Source of the DNA: Pelagicoccus enzymogenes
Lineage (GTDB): Bacteria > Verrucomicrobiota > Verrucomicrobiia > Opitutales > Opitutaceae
Assembly: GCF_014803405.1 (NCBI RefSeq)
Contig: NZ_JACYFG010000034.1
Location: 1 to 39,315 of the forward strand
Direction of reading: 5' to 3'
Length of the DNA stretch: 39,315 nt
Every line of letters starts with the position of its first letter. Position 1 is the stretch's first letter. The notes under the pieces were generated by a model, which was not told the origin of the DNA, ran no database searches, and worked only from the letters and a program-made list of their open reading frames with translations. A program made the position numbers and the translations under genes. Below, in pieces: positions 12,977-24,218 of this stretch.

Positions 12977-14833
12977 ATGATCTCAGTATCGCAATCGAAT
13001 CGTTACTCGAAAGCTGCCTTTTTGGCGATTTTGTCGGGAGTAGGCGCTGCCGCCGCCCAGGCTCAGGAAGATCCGGCTTATTCGGTGGAGCTTCCAGAGC
13101 TTTACGTAACCAGTTCGCATACTGCGACGGTTGAGCCTGCGTCGACTTATGGCGCTCCGGTTTCGCGATTGGAGCTGAATCCGCAGTTTGACTTGCAGGT
13201 GCGCAACATCGCGGAGGCTCAAGGGGACGTGAGCATCCGTGGCGGAATTTTCGAGAACACGGGTTTTCGTGTCGGCGCGGCGACTTTGCTAGATCCTCAA
13301 ACCGGCCACTATTTCGCGGAAATTCCGATCGCCCCGGAGATGTTGGAAGGCCCGGGACTTTTGGTTGCGGGTGACAACGCCTTCGCTGGTTTCAACAGCA
13401 CAGTAGGTACGGTGGACTACTCTTGGACGGAAATCTCTCCGGGTGGCAGCGCTGCAGCGGGATTTGGAGACAACAGCTTAAACTACCAGCGATTGCACCA
13501 GGGGACTTTGTTCTCGATAGAAGACGCTGCGGTTTGGGGAGCGGAAGTGGAGCTGTCCCGTTCCGAGTCTGCGGGTTCTATCGAAAATGGAGATCATAAC
13601 TTCGTTCGCTATAGCGGTCGTGTCCAACGAGTAGGCGAGAGCACGCAAACGGATTTCTTTGCGGGCTATCAGTCCAAGTATCTTGCGTGGCCGGAGCTTT
13701 ATGCGGCTCCCTACGGCTCGAACGAGTCGGACGAAGTGCGTACGAGCTTGTTCCTGTTTAACCATTCTCAGAGCTATGGCCCGGAAAGTTCATGGGAAGC
13801 TACCGTGTATCATCGTCGCCACCACGACCACTATCTCTTCAACCGCGCTTCGCTGGCCGACCGTTCGTTCGTTCACCAGACGGAAGTAAGCTCCGCTGCT
13901 CTCAACGGAGTGCAGGCGTTGAGCGATGTATTGAAACTCAACTACATGGTCCAGCTGGCAACGGACGAAATCGAATCGACGAATCTGGAGAACAATTTTA
14001 CCAGCCGCGATTACGCGAAGGTTTCGATCTTGCCGGAGTTTCTGTTGTCGGAAAATGGTGAGCGACGTTTGAGTCTGCGAGCGGGCCTCAGCTACGACGA
14101 CACTAATCGTGATGCTTCGGAAGTGTCGCCGATCGCGGACCTGTCTTGGACGAACGGGGACGATAGCTACTATTTGTCGTTTTCGCAAGCGTCACAGGTT
14201 TCCGGATACACCGCGGTTGGTGGAGCAACCGGTGGGTTGTTTGCAAGCAATCCCAACCTCGAGCGTGAGGTTTCGCGCAACGTGGAAGTGGGCGCGACCG
14301 TGAAGCGATCCGATTGGAGCGTGAAGGCGGCGGCGTTCGTTCGCGAAGATGCGGACTTGGTTGACTGGACTTATTCTTTTGGGGCAACCAGCGCCCGTTC
14401 CGCCAAGAACGTGGATATCGACACCTTTGGCTTGGAAGTGATCGGTTCGAAGCGGATTGGCCAATTGGAGCTGCTAGCGAGCGCTACGCTTCTGGACAAG
14501 GATGAGGACTACGGCGATCCGTCGGTAGACGCCAGCTTCTACGCGCTGAACTATGCGAAGCTTCGTCTCACTGCGGCGGCGGTTTGGAGCGCTACGGAAC
14601 AGATCCAGATCCGCGTCGACAACGAGTACCGCGACCAGGCGGACAACGTTTTGCGAGAGGGCGACGACGCTGCATTCTTCACGCATCTTGGTGTTTACTA
14701 TGCGGTGCCTGAAATGGAGGGGCTCGAGTTGAACGCGGCGGTCGAGAACTTGTGGGAGGATGATTTTCAAGAGATTCCAGGAACGCCCGGGCGCGGGCGT
14801 CAACTCAGCGTAGGAGCCCGCTACAGCTGGTAG
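12977..14833 (+). CDS. TonB-dependent outer-membrane receptor-like protein (small)
   Basis: A 618-residue outer-membrane protein. A signal peptide (AAFLAILSGVGAAAAQAQ) is followed by a TonB-box-like strand (VELPELYVTS). The plug-like segment contains NIAEAQGDVSIRGGIFENTGFRVGAATLLDPQTG. A long beta-barrel with alternating hydrophobic residues follows, ending GARYSW, the terminal aromatic needed for outer-membrane insertion. It is shorter than most SusC or siderophore receptors and nearer to BtuB in size. The substrate is unknown. An in-frame TTG at 12956 lies upstream, but ATG 12977 gives a better signal peptide. It follows the peroxiredoxin gene by 80 bp, with a palindrome between, and ends at a strong terminator. 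Confidence 0.82.
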   Translation: MISVSQSNRYSKAAFLAILSGVGAAAAQAQEDPAYSVELPELYVTSSHTATVEPASTYGAPVSRLELNPQFDLQVRNIAEAQGDVSIRGGIFENTGFRVGAATLLDPQTGHYFAEIPIAPEMLEGPGLLVAGDNAFAGFNSTVGTVDYSWTEISPGGSAAAGFGDNSLNYQRLHQGTLFSIEDAAVWGAEVELSRSESAGSIENGDHNFVRYSGRVQRVGESTQTDFFAGYQSKYLAWPELYAAPYGSNESDEVRTSLFLFNHSQSYGPESSWEATVYHRRHHDHYLFNRASLADRSFVHQTEVSSAALNGVQALSDVLKLNYMVQLATDEIESTNLENNFTSRDYAKVSILPEFLLSENGERRLSLRAGLSYDDTNRDASEVSPIADLSWTNGDDSYYLSFSQASQVSGYTAVGGATGGLFASNPNLEREVSRNVEVGATVKRSDWSVKAAAFVREDADLVDWTYSFGATSARSAKNVDIDTFGLEVIGSKRIGQLELLASATLLDKDEDYGDPSVDASFYALNYAKLRLTAAAVWSATEQIQIRVDNEYRDQADNVLREGDDAAFFTHLGVYYAVPEMEGLELNAAVENLWEDDFQEIPGTPGRGRQLSVGARYSW

Positions 14834-14866
14834 CGTATCCAAAAAAAATTACCTAGCAGGTAGTTG

Positions 14867-14899
14867 GCGGCGTGGGCTTCGGCCTGCGTCGCTTTTTTT
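14867..14899 (+). terminator. Rho-independent terminator after the TonB-dependent receptor
   Basis: An 11-bp stem including G-U pairs (14867-14877 with 14882-14892) is closed by a TTCG tetraloop and followed by seven T. It lies 33 bp after the receptor stop codon. Confidence 0.88.
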
Positions 14900-14937
14900 G
14901 CTCTAGGGAATAGGCTAAAGGTGAATCCTTGCTGTAT

Positions 14938-15798
14938 TCAGTTTTTGGAGAGCCGCTTGCCCCAAACGATCGCGGCAAAGATGAGGGTCGCTCCGATGGA
15001 TAGTTTGAGTATGGAGTCGGTGGTAATGTTTTTGGCTTCGCCAAAGACGAAGAGGGACGCGGCCATGGCGAGCGGTACCACGGCATTGTTGCATGCGGCG
15101 AGCACGCCCGGTGAGCTGAGCGCCGCGCCTTTGTTCCACCAGAAGAAGCCGAGACCGGAGGCGATCGCTCCAAGGTAGAGCAGGACGTACCACTGTTCGG
15201 GGCTGGGCGCGGTTTTGCTGGCGTCGCCGAACAGAGCGAATCCGAGCAGGGAGAGAACTGCCCCGCCGGCGAGAAGCGCGGCCATCGCCTCGCTATCGGC
15301 GATATCGCTACGTCGATGTTTCCAGGAGCGGTAGAGGAGTTGTCCGAGGCCGAAGGCGATGTTGGCGATCTGCATCAAACCGAAGCCGATCCAGAACGAT
15401 CCCTCGGGCGCTTGGCTGAATTTGATGACCGAAGCGCCGGCGATGGATAGGGCGGCGCAAGCGAGAAGAGCCCAGCTCCAACGGCGTTTTGCCAACTCGT
15501 GGGCAACGACGATATAGAGCGGGGTGAGAACGGAAAACAGGGCGACGAGGTGCGATGGCAGGAAGGCGTAGGCCTTGATGTAGCTTACGTACATGACGCC
15601 GAACTGGAGGGCTCCGATACCGAAGAGTTGAATGGCCTCCTTGCCTTGCAGCTTGCGGTAACGGAAGAAGGGGAGGAAGCAGAGGAAGGCGATGGAGAGG
15701 CGGATCGTGGCTACGAAGGTCGAATCGAGTCCGGTGAGTCGGCCCATAATGCCGAAAGAGAAGGCCCAGATCAGAGAGACGGCGATGAGGAAAATCAC
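14938..15798 (-). CDS. EamA/DMT-family transporter
   Basis: A 286-residue inner-membrane protein with ten predicted helices in two EamA repeats of five. The first repeat starts LIAVSLIWAFSFGIMGRL. The second contains LYLGAIASGLGFFWWNKGAALSSPG, the usual end of an EamA repeat ('A.syvlw..al...'). Members export amino acids or other metabolites; the substrate cannot be told. The GTG start at 15798 is the one that keeps the first helix intact. The aat stop lies 21 bp upstream on the same strand, so the two may be co-transcribed. Confidence 0.88.
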   Translation of the reverse strand: MIFLIAVSLIWAFSFGIMGRLTGLDSTFVATIRLSIAFLCFLPFFRYRKLQGKEAIQLFGIGALQFGVMYVSYIKAYAFLPSHLVALFSVLTPLYIVVAHELAKRRWSWALLACAALSIAGASVIKFSQAPEGSFWIGFGLMQIANIAFGLGQLLYRSWKHRRSDIADSEAMAALLAGGAVLSLLGFALFGDASKTAPSPEQWYVLLYLGAIASGLGFFWWNKGAALSSPGVLAACNNAVVPLAMAASLFVFGEAKNITTDSILKLSIGATLIFAAIVWGKRLSKN

Positions 15799-15819
15799 GG
15801 TGAGAAGGGGTGGAGGAAA

Positions 15820-16509
15820 TTAGCTGCGGGCGGTGACCCACCTGGATTGGAGAGTGGGGTGGCGCTGGGAGGCAGCGAGCTCTTTCAGGAAAGCGCTGCG
15901 GGGGACTTCTTGGGCGCCGAGGCTGCGTAGGTGCTTGGTCGGTTGCTGGGCGTCGATGAAGTCGAAACGGTTTTCGAGGGCGAATTCGACGAGCGCATGG
16001 AAGGCGAATTTGGAGGCGTCGCGGGCATGGTGGAACATCGATTCTCCAAAGAATGCGTTTCCGAGCGAGACGCCGTAGAGTCCGCCAACGAGTTTGCCCT
16101 CCTGGTAGGTTTCGAAGGAGTGGGCGAGGCCAAGGTGGTGCAGGCGGACGTAGGCCTCCTGCATGTCGCCAGTGATCCAAGTGCCGTCCTGTCCAGGGCG
16201 TGGAATCTTTGCGCAGTTGGCGATGACGCTAGGAAAGTCGTGGTCGATGCGCAGCTCGTATTTGCCAGAGCGGACCAAGCGGGAAAGCGTTTTGCTGCGC
16301 TTGAAGTTTTGCGGATAGAGGACCATGCGCGGGTCGGGAGAAAACCACAGGATGGGATCGCCCTCCGAATACCACGGGAAGATGCCGCAGGAATAGGCGG
16401 CAACGAGGCGCTCGGGGCTGAGGTCGCCGCCGATCGCGATGATGCCCTCTTCCTCCGCGAGTTCCGGATCGGGAAAAATCGGATCTTCTCGTAGTCGAAA
16501 GATGGGCAC
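15820..16509 (-). CDS. aat: Leucyl/phenylalanyl-tRNA--protein transferase
   Basis: A 229-residue cytosolic enzyme that moves Leu or Phe from aminoacyl-tRNA to proteins with N-terminal Arg or Lys, marking them for ClpAP through ClpS (N-end rule). Near-complete family signature: FPDPELAEEEGIIAIGGDL at the N-terminus, YSCGIFPWYSEGDPILWFSPDPRMVL, TWITGDMQEAY, GLAHSFETY, GGLYGVSLGNAFFGESMFH and FIDAQQPTKHLRSLGA. Length is normal. The start is GTG 16509, immediately before PIFRLRED. The EamA gene follows on the same strand. Confidence 0.97.
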   Translation of the reverse strand: MPIFRLREDPIFPDPELAEEEGIIAIGGDLSPERLVAAYSCGIFPWYSEGDPILWFSPDPRMVLYPQNFKRSKTLSRLVRSGKYELRIDHDFPSVIANCAKIPRPGQDGTWITGDMQEAYVRLHHLGLAHSFETYQEGKLVGGLYGVSLGNAFFGESMFHHARDASKFAFHALVEFALENRFDFIDAQQPTKHLRSLGAQEVPRSAFLKELAASQRHPTLQSRWVTARS

Positions 16510-16522
16510 GCGTTTTCGCTGA

Positions 16523-17062
16523 CTAAGGTTGGGGAAGCTCGTCGGCGCTGCCGAACCGCTCGATCAGGCGATCGTAGGAGATGGTCCGGTTGTCGGGAGT
16601 GACCTTGGATGCGAAAAGCTGGCTCCAGATTTCGCGGGGAATCAGGTCGCTGGCGGCAGTGGAACGCTGGGCGGCGGTGATGTCTTGGTTTTCGTCGAAC
16701 GTGAGCTTCCAGGGAAGCTGAAAGTAGGCATGGGCCTTGTCAGCTGTAATCAGCACGGCGCTCATTTCGTGTTGGCCGGTTTCTTCGTTTGGCATCCGAA
16801 TTGCGGATACGAATGAGATGACCCGTAGCTTGTAGACCCAGATGAGGTCGCAGATGGTTTGCAGGAGAGCTTCGCTGCTCTCGGTCACCGAGTTGGGCAG
16901 GGTCAGGTTTACGAAGGGGCCGCCTTCGCGCTTGCCGAGGAAGAGCGGCAAGATGCCATTGAACTCCTTGAAGATGGCCTCGGTATGGAGGGCCATGGCT
17001 TCATGCAGGCCGGAGGTGTTGGGAGCTTGTTCGGTGAGTAGCTTCTGAAGTGACGCTGACAT
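16523..17062 (-). CDS. Conserved-looking hypothetical protein
   Basis: A 179-residue soluble protein of no recognised family. It has no signal peptide or membrane segment. The most structured parts are HEAMALHTEAIFKEFNGILPLFLG (helical) and LLQTICDLIWVYKLRVISFVSAIRMPNEETGQ followed by HEMSAVLITADKAHAYFQLPW, an alternating beta pattern suggesting an alpha/beta fold. ATG 17062 is used; an in-frame TTG at 17080 is less likely. It lies 13 bp upstream of aat on the same strand, so it is probably co-transcribed with aat and the EamA gene. Codon use resembles its neighbours, so it is a real gene. Confidence 0.7.
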   Translation of the reverse strand: MSASLQKLLTEQAPNTSGLHEAMALHTEAIFKEFNGILPLFLGKREGGPFVNLTLPNSVTESSEALLQTICDLIWVYKLRVISFVSAIRMPNEETGQHEMSAVLITADKAHAYFQLPWKLTFDENQDITAAQRSTAASDLIPREIWSQLFASKVTPDNRTISYDRLIERFGSADELPQP

Positions 17063-17128
17063 GGGGCCAGCTTCTAGCAAGCCAGTCCGATGTCCAGTCG
17101 TTTGCGGAGCGCGAAGGCCTTGCTGTGG

Positions 17129-17725
17129 CTACTTGGCGTGTTTGGCGTAGGCTGCGAGCTGGCGGTCTTCCAGGTCGGCTTTGGCGACGAACTCCAGGGA
17201 AGCGGAATTGATGCAGTAGCGCAGGCGAGTGGGGCGAGGGCCGTCGGGGAAGACGTGGCCGAGGTGCCCGCCGCAGCGGTTGCAGTGCACTTCGGTACGG
17301 GTCATGCCGTGACTGGTGTCCACGGTTTCGCCGACGTTCTTGACTTCGATGGAATCCCAGAAGCTGGGCCATCCGGTGCCGGAATCGAACTTTTGGGCGC
17401 TGGCGAAAAGGGGAACCTGGCAACCCGCGCAAAGGTAGACGCCCTTGTCCTTGTTGTTCCAGTACTGGTTGCGGAAGGGCGGTTCGGTGCCTTGCTCGCG
17501 CAGTACGCGGTACTGGTTGTGGTCGAGCAGCTTTTTCCACTCGGAGTCCGTCTTCTTAAAGGCTTCCAAGGCGGTGGTCTGGGCCTCGGAGGGAACGGCG
17601 CAGGCTGCGAGTTCCTCGGGCGTTTGTTGGGTGGAAGGTGCGTTTGTCTTGTCGTCTTTTGAGGCCATGAGGAAAGTTGTTGTAGCGAGCGCGAGGGCCG
17701 CGAGGGTGGCAAGTTGATGTTTCAT
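17129..17725 (-). CDS. msrB: Peptide-methionine (R)-S-oxide reductase, secreted
   Basis: A 198-residue protein that reduces methionine-R-sulfoxide in damaged proteins. ATG 17725 begins a signal peptide (MKHQLATLAALALATTTFL), so it acts in the periplasm. The SelR/MsrB domain fills the C-terminal half: EPPFRNQYWNNKDKGVYLCAGC, FDSGTGWPSFW, the second zinc pair CNRC, GGHLGHVFPDGP, and the catalytic cysteine in RYCINSASLEF. Both CxxC zinc sites are kept. The 60 residues between signal and domain contain a further cysteine (LAACAVPSEAQ). Reduction outside the cytosol would need a thiol donor such as a TlpA-like protein; one is encoded at 29620-30552, though not adjacent. Confidence 0.95.
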   Translation of the reverse strand: MKHQLATLAALALATTTFLMASKDDKTNAPSTQQTPEELAACAVPSEAQTTALEAFKKTDSEWKKLLDHNQYRVLREQGTEPPFRNQYWNNKDKGVYLCAGCQVPLFASAQKFDSGTGWPSFWDSIEVKNVGETVDTSHGMTRTEVHCNRCGGHLGHVFPDGPRPTRLRYCINSASLEFVAKADLEDRQLAAYAKHAK

Positions 17726-17815
17726 GGGCGATTGGGGGCTAAGATGTGCTTGTTTCCTGTAGAGAGGCAAACGGTTTGCGGTTTATTCCGATTGCCGGAG
17801 GCATTTGACGCAGAA

Positions 17816-17910
17816 GCCGCCAAGCGGTGCGCTTGGCGGCCTGATCGACGGCGAGAGCGGGGCTTTCCCTCGCCGCTTTCGTTTTGCCGCTCGCCTGAGC
17901 TTCGTGAAGC
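17816..17910. other. Cluster of hairpins in a gene-free stretch (17726-18217)
   Basis: Three hairpins stand in a row. GCCGCCAAGCG / CGCTTGGCGGC has an 11-bp perfect stem and a 3-base loop (17816-17840). CGGCGAG / CTCGCCG is at 17849-17875. GCTTC-GT-GAAGC is at 17899-17910. No T-run follows any of them. The rest of the 492 bp between msrB and the small gene at 18218 has no reading frame with convincing protein character. A structured RNA or decayed repeat is possible. Confidence 0.4.
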
Positions 17911-18162
17911 CCAGCCTCTCGCGAGTTCGGCATGGTCGGGAGCCTCCTCTAGGGACGATTGTCCGAGCTCCCAAATTCGTGCTGCGGAAGTGTTGCCTTT
18001 CGCGAAGCCGCAAGGCTGCGGGCAGTCTTGCCAGTAAGTTCGATCCGTTATTCTGTTCGCTAATTCGGTCGAGCGATCTGCCTTCAACTAGGAGTACGAT
18101 TGGGAGGGGCGATTGGATTCAAATCGGCTTTTGCCCCGTGGTTTCCGGTCGATAGAATGGAA

Positions 18163-18191
18163 TTGACAGCGAAGGTGCCGTTTCATTTATC
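18163..18191 (+). promoter_or_regulatory. Candidate sigma-70-like promoter for the small gene
   Basis: A consensus -35 TTGACA (18163-18168) is followed after 17 bp by TTTATC (18186-18191), with ATTTAT one base earlier as an alternative -10. The start codon is at 18218, giving a short leader. Confidence 0.5.
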
Positions 18192-18217
18192 CGGCGCTTT
18201 AACCCATTATCACTACA

Positions 18218-18385
18218 ATGGCAGACGAAAAGAAGAGCAGCTCAACTACTAGCACAAATGCAGCGCCAGCGAAGTCGTCGACCTCCACGGCAACGGGAGG
18301 GCAAAACGGAAAGGGCGATGCTCCTCGCAATTGCTTCAGCGACTCCTACCGCTCGAACTTCGACGGTATCGATTGGAGCAAGTAG
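18218..18385 (+). CDS. Small acidic-tailed protein (55 aa), unknown function
   Basis: A 55-codon gene starting MADEKKSSSTTST. The first 30 residues are Ser/Thr/Ala/Lys-rich and look disordered. The C-terminus, GDAPRNCFSDSYRSNFDGIDWSK, is more constrained and has the look of a conserved motif ('GDxPR...YRxNFDxIDW') that I associate with short hypothetical proteins of Verrucomicrobia and Planctomycetes; that link is from memory and tentative. It is framed by a TTGACA promoter candidate 50 bp upstream and a clear intrinsic terminator 37 bp downstream, so it is a complete single-gene unit. No membrane segment or signal peptide is seen. The function is unknown. Confidence 0.75.
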   Translation: MADEKKSSSTTSTNAAPAKSSTSTATGGQNGKGDAPRNCFSDSYRSNFDGIDWSK

Positions 18386-18421
18386 TTGATATTCCGCAAT
18401 CTGGAGCGGATTTTGATTTCG

Positions 18422-18449
18422 GCCACCGTGATTGCGCGGTGGCTTTTTT
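18422..18449 (+). terminator. Rho-independent terminator after the small gene
   Basis: The 7-bp stem GCCACCG / CGGTGGC (18422-18428 with 18437-18443) is followed by six T. It lies 37 bp after the stop at 18385 and just before the convergent uracil-DNA glycosylase gene. Confidence 0.88.
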
Positions 18450-18463
18450 GTTTCCGTGCAGCG

Positions 18464-19192
18464 CTATTGATCGCTCCAAATACCTTGGGCGAGCAGCTGC
18501 TTCGAGGCGGCGGCTGACCAGCCGCGGTTTGCGGCGGGGCTCGCGGGGGATGGGTGCAGGACTTTCCCGTGCTTCAGGTCCAGTCCGGCGAGAGCCTCTT
18601 TTGCTTGGGCCTGGGCGAAGCCGCCAACTCCGACGATCCATTCGGGCTGCAGGATTTCGATGCAGCGGCGCAGGTGCAGGTTGCAGGCTGCGAAGAGGGG
18701 GGCGCTCTCGGATGCGGGCAGCTTGTCGGGGGTGCGGTTGCGCGAGCTCTCCTCCATGAAGACGAGCGGGCAGTAGTTGAGCACGAAATGCTCGGCGAAG
18801 AAGTCCTCGGCGTTGGGGAAGCGTTCGGAGAAGAGGCCCCAGAGGCGACGTCCGGAAACCTCTGACTTTTCGCATTCGAAGCCGACGATGGGGCGCTTGG
18901 GGTGTTCCGGTTCAGGCTTGTCCACTGGCTCGTCGATGCCCATCCAGTTCTTGACGGCGTCGATTTCGCCGAAGGGGACGCCTGTTTGGGACATGCCCCA
19001 GGGACCCGGATTCATGCCCATGAAGACGATTCGCTTCTTGTTGCTGGCGTACTTTTCGAGGTATCTGTGGTGAGGTTTCCACGCGTACCCAAGCGGGTTG
19101 TAGACGTAGGCCACAGGTTCGGAGAAAGTGAGGCGGTCGACTGTCTTGCAGAGTTCCTTTGCGGCTTTTGCGAGTTTGGGAGCGAGGGACAT
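18464..19192 (-). CDS. SMUG1-type uracil-DNA glycosylase
   Basis: A 242-residue DNA repair enzyme that removes uracil (and oxidised pyrimidines, in known SMUG1 enzymes) from DNA. Motif 1 is GMNPGPWGMSQTGVPFGE (about residues 58-75), the SMUG1 form with Asn rather than the Asp of family-1 UDG. Motif 2 is HPSPASPAANRGW (about residues 213-225), the intercalation loop region. The N-terminal YNPLGYAWKPHHRYLEKY is also SMUG1-like. Length is close to the bacterial members. The ATG start at 19192 is clear. SMUG1 is best known from animals, and this bacterial form fits the group described in a limited set of bacteria. Confidence 0.93.
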   Translation of the reverse strand: MSLAPKLAKAAKELCKTVDRLTFSEPVAYVYNPLGYAWKPHHRYLEKYASNKKRIVFMGMNPGPWGMSQTGVPFGEIDAVKNWMGIDEPVDKPEPEHPKRPIVGFECEKSEVSGRRLWGLFSERFPNAEDFFAEHFVLNYCPLVFMEESSRNRTPDKLPASESAPLFAACNLHLRRCIEILQPEWIVGVGGFAQAQAKEALAGLDLKHGKVLHPSPASPAANRGWSAAASKQLLAQGIWSDQ

Positions 19193-19428
19193 CGGGCGAT
19201 TGGAAGCGCTCGCCCAGTGGGGGTCAAACTTGTTTGCTCATCGGTTGCGGCGATGAATTCCTGATCGTGCCGGACCTTGAGGGCGGTCGCATTTCGTTTG
19301 CGCGGAGGGAGGGGGCAATGATGACCTCGTCCTGCGTTGAGCGCAGGTTTTCAGGCCGATACGGGGATGGCGTATCCGGGATCCTAGGACGGCATTTCGC
19401 CCTCGGCCGTCGGCGGAAGTCGCTGGCT

Positions 19429-20112
19429 TTAGAAGGAGTAGGCGAGGTAGTCGAAACGCTTGGCTTCGGACTTATCGTATTGGGCCTTCTTGCGTTTCGC
19501 GACGGGGAGCGCGGGAATCTCTTCCTCGTGCACCGGGACGCGGGTGCTGAGCTTTTCGAGCTCAGGGTGATCCTGGATTCGCTGGTAGATGTGGGCGAGC
19601 AGGATGGCATCGCTTTGAGCGTCGTGCCTTCGCATGGAAGACAAGCCAGCGGACAGGCGTTCTGCGATGTCGTCGAGAGAGTTGCGCAGGCGGGAGAAGT
19701 CCGGCCACATCACTTCGAAGATATCCATGGTATCGATGAAGCGAACGGTCCGTGTTTCGACGTTATCCTGTCGTGCGTACTTGCGAATGAAATTGAAGTC
19801 GAAGCGGTAGATGTCGTGGCCGAAGAGGGTCGCGTCGCCTACCCATTCGGAGAAGGCTTGCAGGGCTTCTATGGGCTTGGGGGCGCCTTTGACGTCCTCG
19901 TCGCGCACGCGAGTGAGCTTCTGGATGTCTTCCGGGATCGGCTTGCCGGGGTCGACGTAGGTGCAAAAGCTGTCTTCCACGTTCATGATGGAACCGCCCA
20001 AGCGCACGCCAGCGATCTGAGTGATTTCCTCCTGCTTGTAGCGAAGACCGGTAGTCTCGAGGTCAAATGCGACCAGCTCCCTTACGCCGAGCAAGGGATG
20101 GAATGATGGCAT
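19429..20112 (-). CDS. DEDDh-type 3'-5' exonuclease (DnaQ/epsilon-like)
   Basis: A 227-residue protein with the RNase T/DnaQ exonuclease fold. Exo I is VAFDLETTGL (D and E as metal ligands), Exo II is in LFGHDIYRFDFNFIRKYA, and Exo III is HDAQSDA with the H-x4-D spacing of the DEDDh group. It could proofread or trim DNA or RNA ends; there is no polymerase domain. ATG 20112 (MPSFHPLLGVRE) is preferred, and an in-frame GTG at 20136 would add eight residues. The C-terminal tail is basic and lacks known domains. It is separated by about 240 gene-free bases from the SMUG1 gene downstream. Confidence 0.87.
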   Translation of the reverse strand: MPSFHPLLGVRELVAFDLETTGLRYKQEEITQIAGVRLGGSIMNVEDSFCTYVDPGKPIPEDIQKLTRVRDEDVKGAPKPIEALQAFSEWVGDATLFGHDIYRFDFNFIRKYARQDNVETRTVRFIDTMDIFEVMWPDFSRLRNSLDDIAERLSAGLSSMRRHDAQSDAILLAHIYQRIQDHPELEKLSTRVPVHEEEIPALPVAKRKKAQYDKSEAKRFDYLAYSF

Positions 20113-20416
20113 TTTCGTTGAATAGAGCGGTTTCACGGGTGGTTGAGCAGGATTACTTTTATCTATCGGTCGTTAGACTGTGTTTGACGAGTTTTCGTTC
20201 CTCCGTTGCCGAATTTTGACAAAAAGTTCTCAGTACGAGGGAGGCGTTTTTGAGAATGCGGCAGGATTCATCAAGAGTTACGAATTGCGAGCCAAATAGG
20301 AGGCGCGAATACAAAAAATGTAGGCCGCTTTTTCAGGTATGCAAGTTCGCTGCCGTTTACTTACAGGTGCCGCTTCACTCGCGAGCATCAATCCCTTGCC
20401 CGGTCTCCCACTTCCC

Positions 20417-23422
<3,006 letters not shown>

Positions 23423-23477
23423 AATTCGATTGAGATTGGTGGGCTAAGCGCCTTGGCTGCGATTCTTTCAAATCGAC

Positions 23478-24137
23478 ATGGCAGCACTCCCTCAAATCCT
23501 CTTAGACGAACCTGGTTTCGTGGTGGCGAACAAGCCCTCGGGAATGTTGAGCGAAGGCGGCGGCGAACGGGAGGTAGATCTTGAAAGAGCTGTATCGAAA
23601 ATTGTGGGACGGCAGGTATGGTGTTGTCACCGATTGGATCGCTTGACGAGCGGCATTGTGGTCCTTCGCAAGGGGAAACTATTTCTCAAGCAGCTGGCGT
23701 CGCAATTCGAGTCCCGTGCCGTGCGCAAGGAATATTGGCTTCTTGTTGAAGGAATCTGGGACCGGCGTATCCAAAAGGTGGAGTCGCAGATTGCCCCATC
23801 CGGCAGGGGCGTTTACGCGAACGTGGAGAGCGGTGGAAAGCCCGCGGCGAGCACCTTTCAGGTTTTGGGTGTGGACGAAGCCTCGGGAGTGAGCTGGTTG
23901 CGAGGGTTGCTCAAGACGGGCCGCACTCACCAGCTGCGATTGCATGCTTTAAAGTCGGGTTGCCCGGTTCTGGGAGACCCGCTGTACGGGGACGCGCGTG
24001 CAGATGGCTTGTTTGGGCTTCATGCGAGGAGTTTGAGGATGAGGCACCCCGCTTCGGGGGCAGCTCTCGAATTTGAGGCGGAAGCTCCCGAGGCTTGGCG
24101 CAGCTGGATTGAGAAAATGCAGGGTCTGCAGGGCTAG
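23478..24137 (+). CDS. RluA-family RNA pseudouridine synthase
   Basis: A 219-residue enzyme that isomerises uridine to pseudouridine in rRNA or tRNA. The catalytic aspartate lies in CCHRLDRLTSGIVVL (motif 'HRLDxxTSG'). Supporting motifs are FVVANKPSGMLS near the N-terminus, RAVRKEYWLLVEG, LLKTGRTHQLRLHALKSGCPVLGDPLYG and LHARSLRMRHP. It lacks an S4 RNA-binding domain, so it is nearer to TruC/RluA than to RluD. The exact substrate is not clear. ATG 23478 gives the full domain. It starts 55 bp after the hybrid kinase, but functional linkage is unlikely. Confidence 0.92.
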   Translation: MAALPQILLDEPGFVVANKPSGMLSEGGGEREVDLERAVSKIVGRQVWCCHRLDRLTSGIVVLRKGKLFLKQLASQFESRAVRKEYWLLVEGIWDRRIQKVESQIAPSGRGVYANVESGGKPAASTFQVLGVDEASGVSWLRGLLKTGRTHQLRLHALKSGCPVLGDPLYGDARADGLFGLHARSLRMRHPASGAALEFEAEAPEAWRSWIEKMQGLQG

Positions 24138-24218
24138 GTTCTTTTCACGATTTCCGTCGTGAATTCACGATACGTTATACTGAAGCCGCCACTGGATGGC
24201 GAGGGGTGATCTCGGCCC

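Noticed and set aside
18038-18047. tRNA T-loop-like word GTTCGATCC
   Set aside because: The flanking bases do not form a T-stem, and no anticodon arm or acceptor stem lies at the right distance.
17714-18155. Overlapping open frames of 60-121 codons on both strands between msrB and the small gene
   Set aside because: They are Ser/Arg-rich, have no ribosome-binding sites or recognisable motifs, and overlap strong hairpins. No frame stands out over the others.
20216-20244. Promoter for the hybrid kinase based on TTGACA at 20216
   Set aside because: No -10-like hexamer lies 15-19 bp downstream.
24144-24163. Terminator hairpin TTCACGA/TCGTGAA between the pseudouridine synthase and IMPase-family genes
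   Set aside because: The stem is short and A/T-rich with no T-run. The sequence may fold, but termination is not supported.
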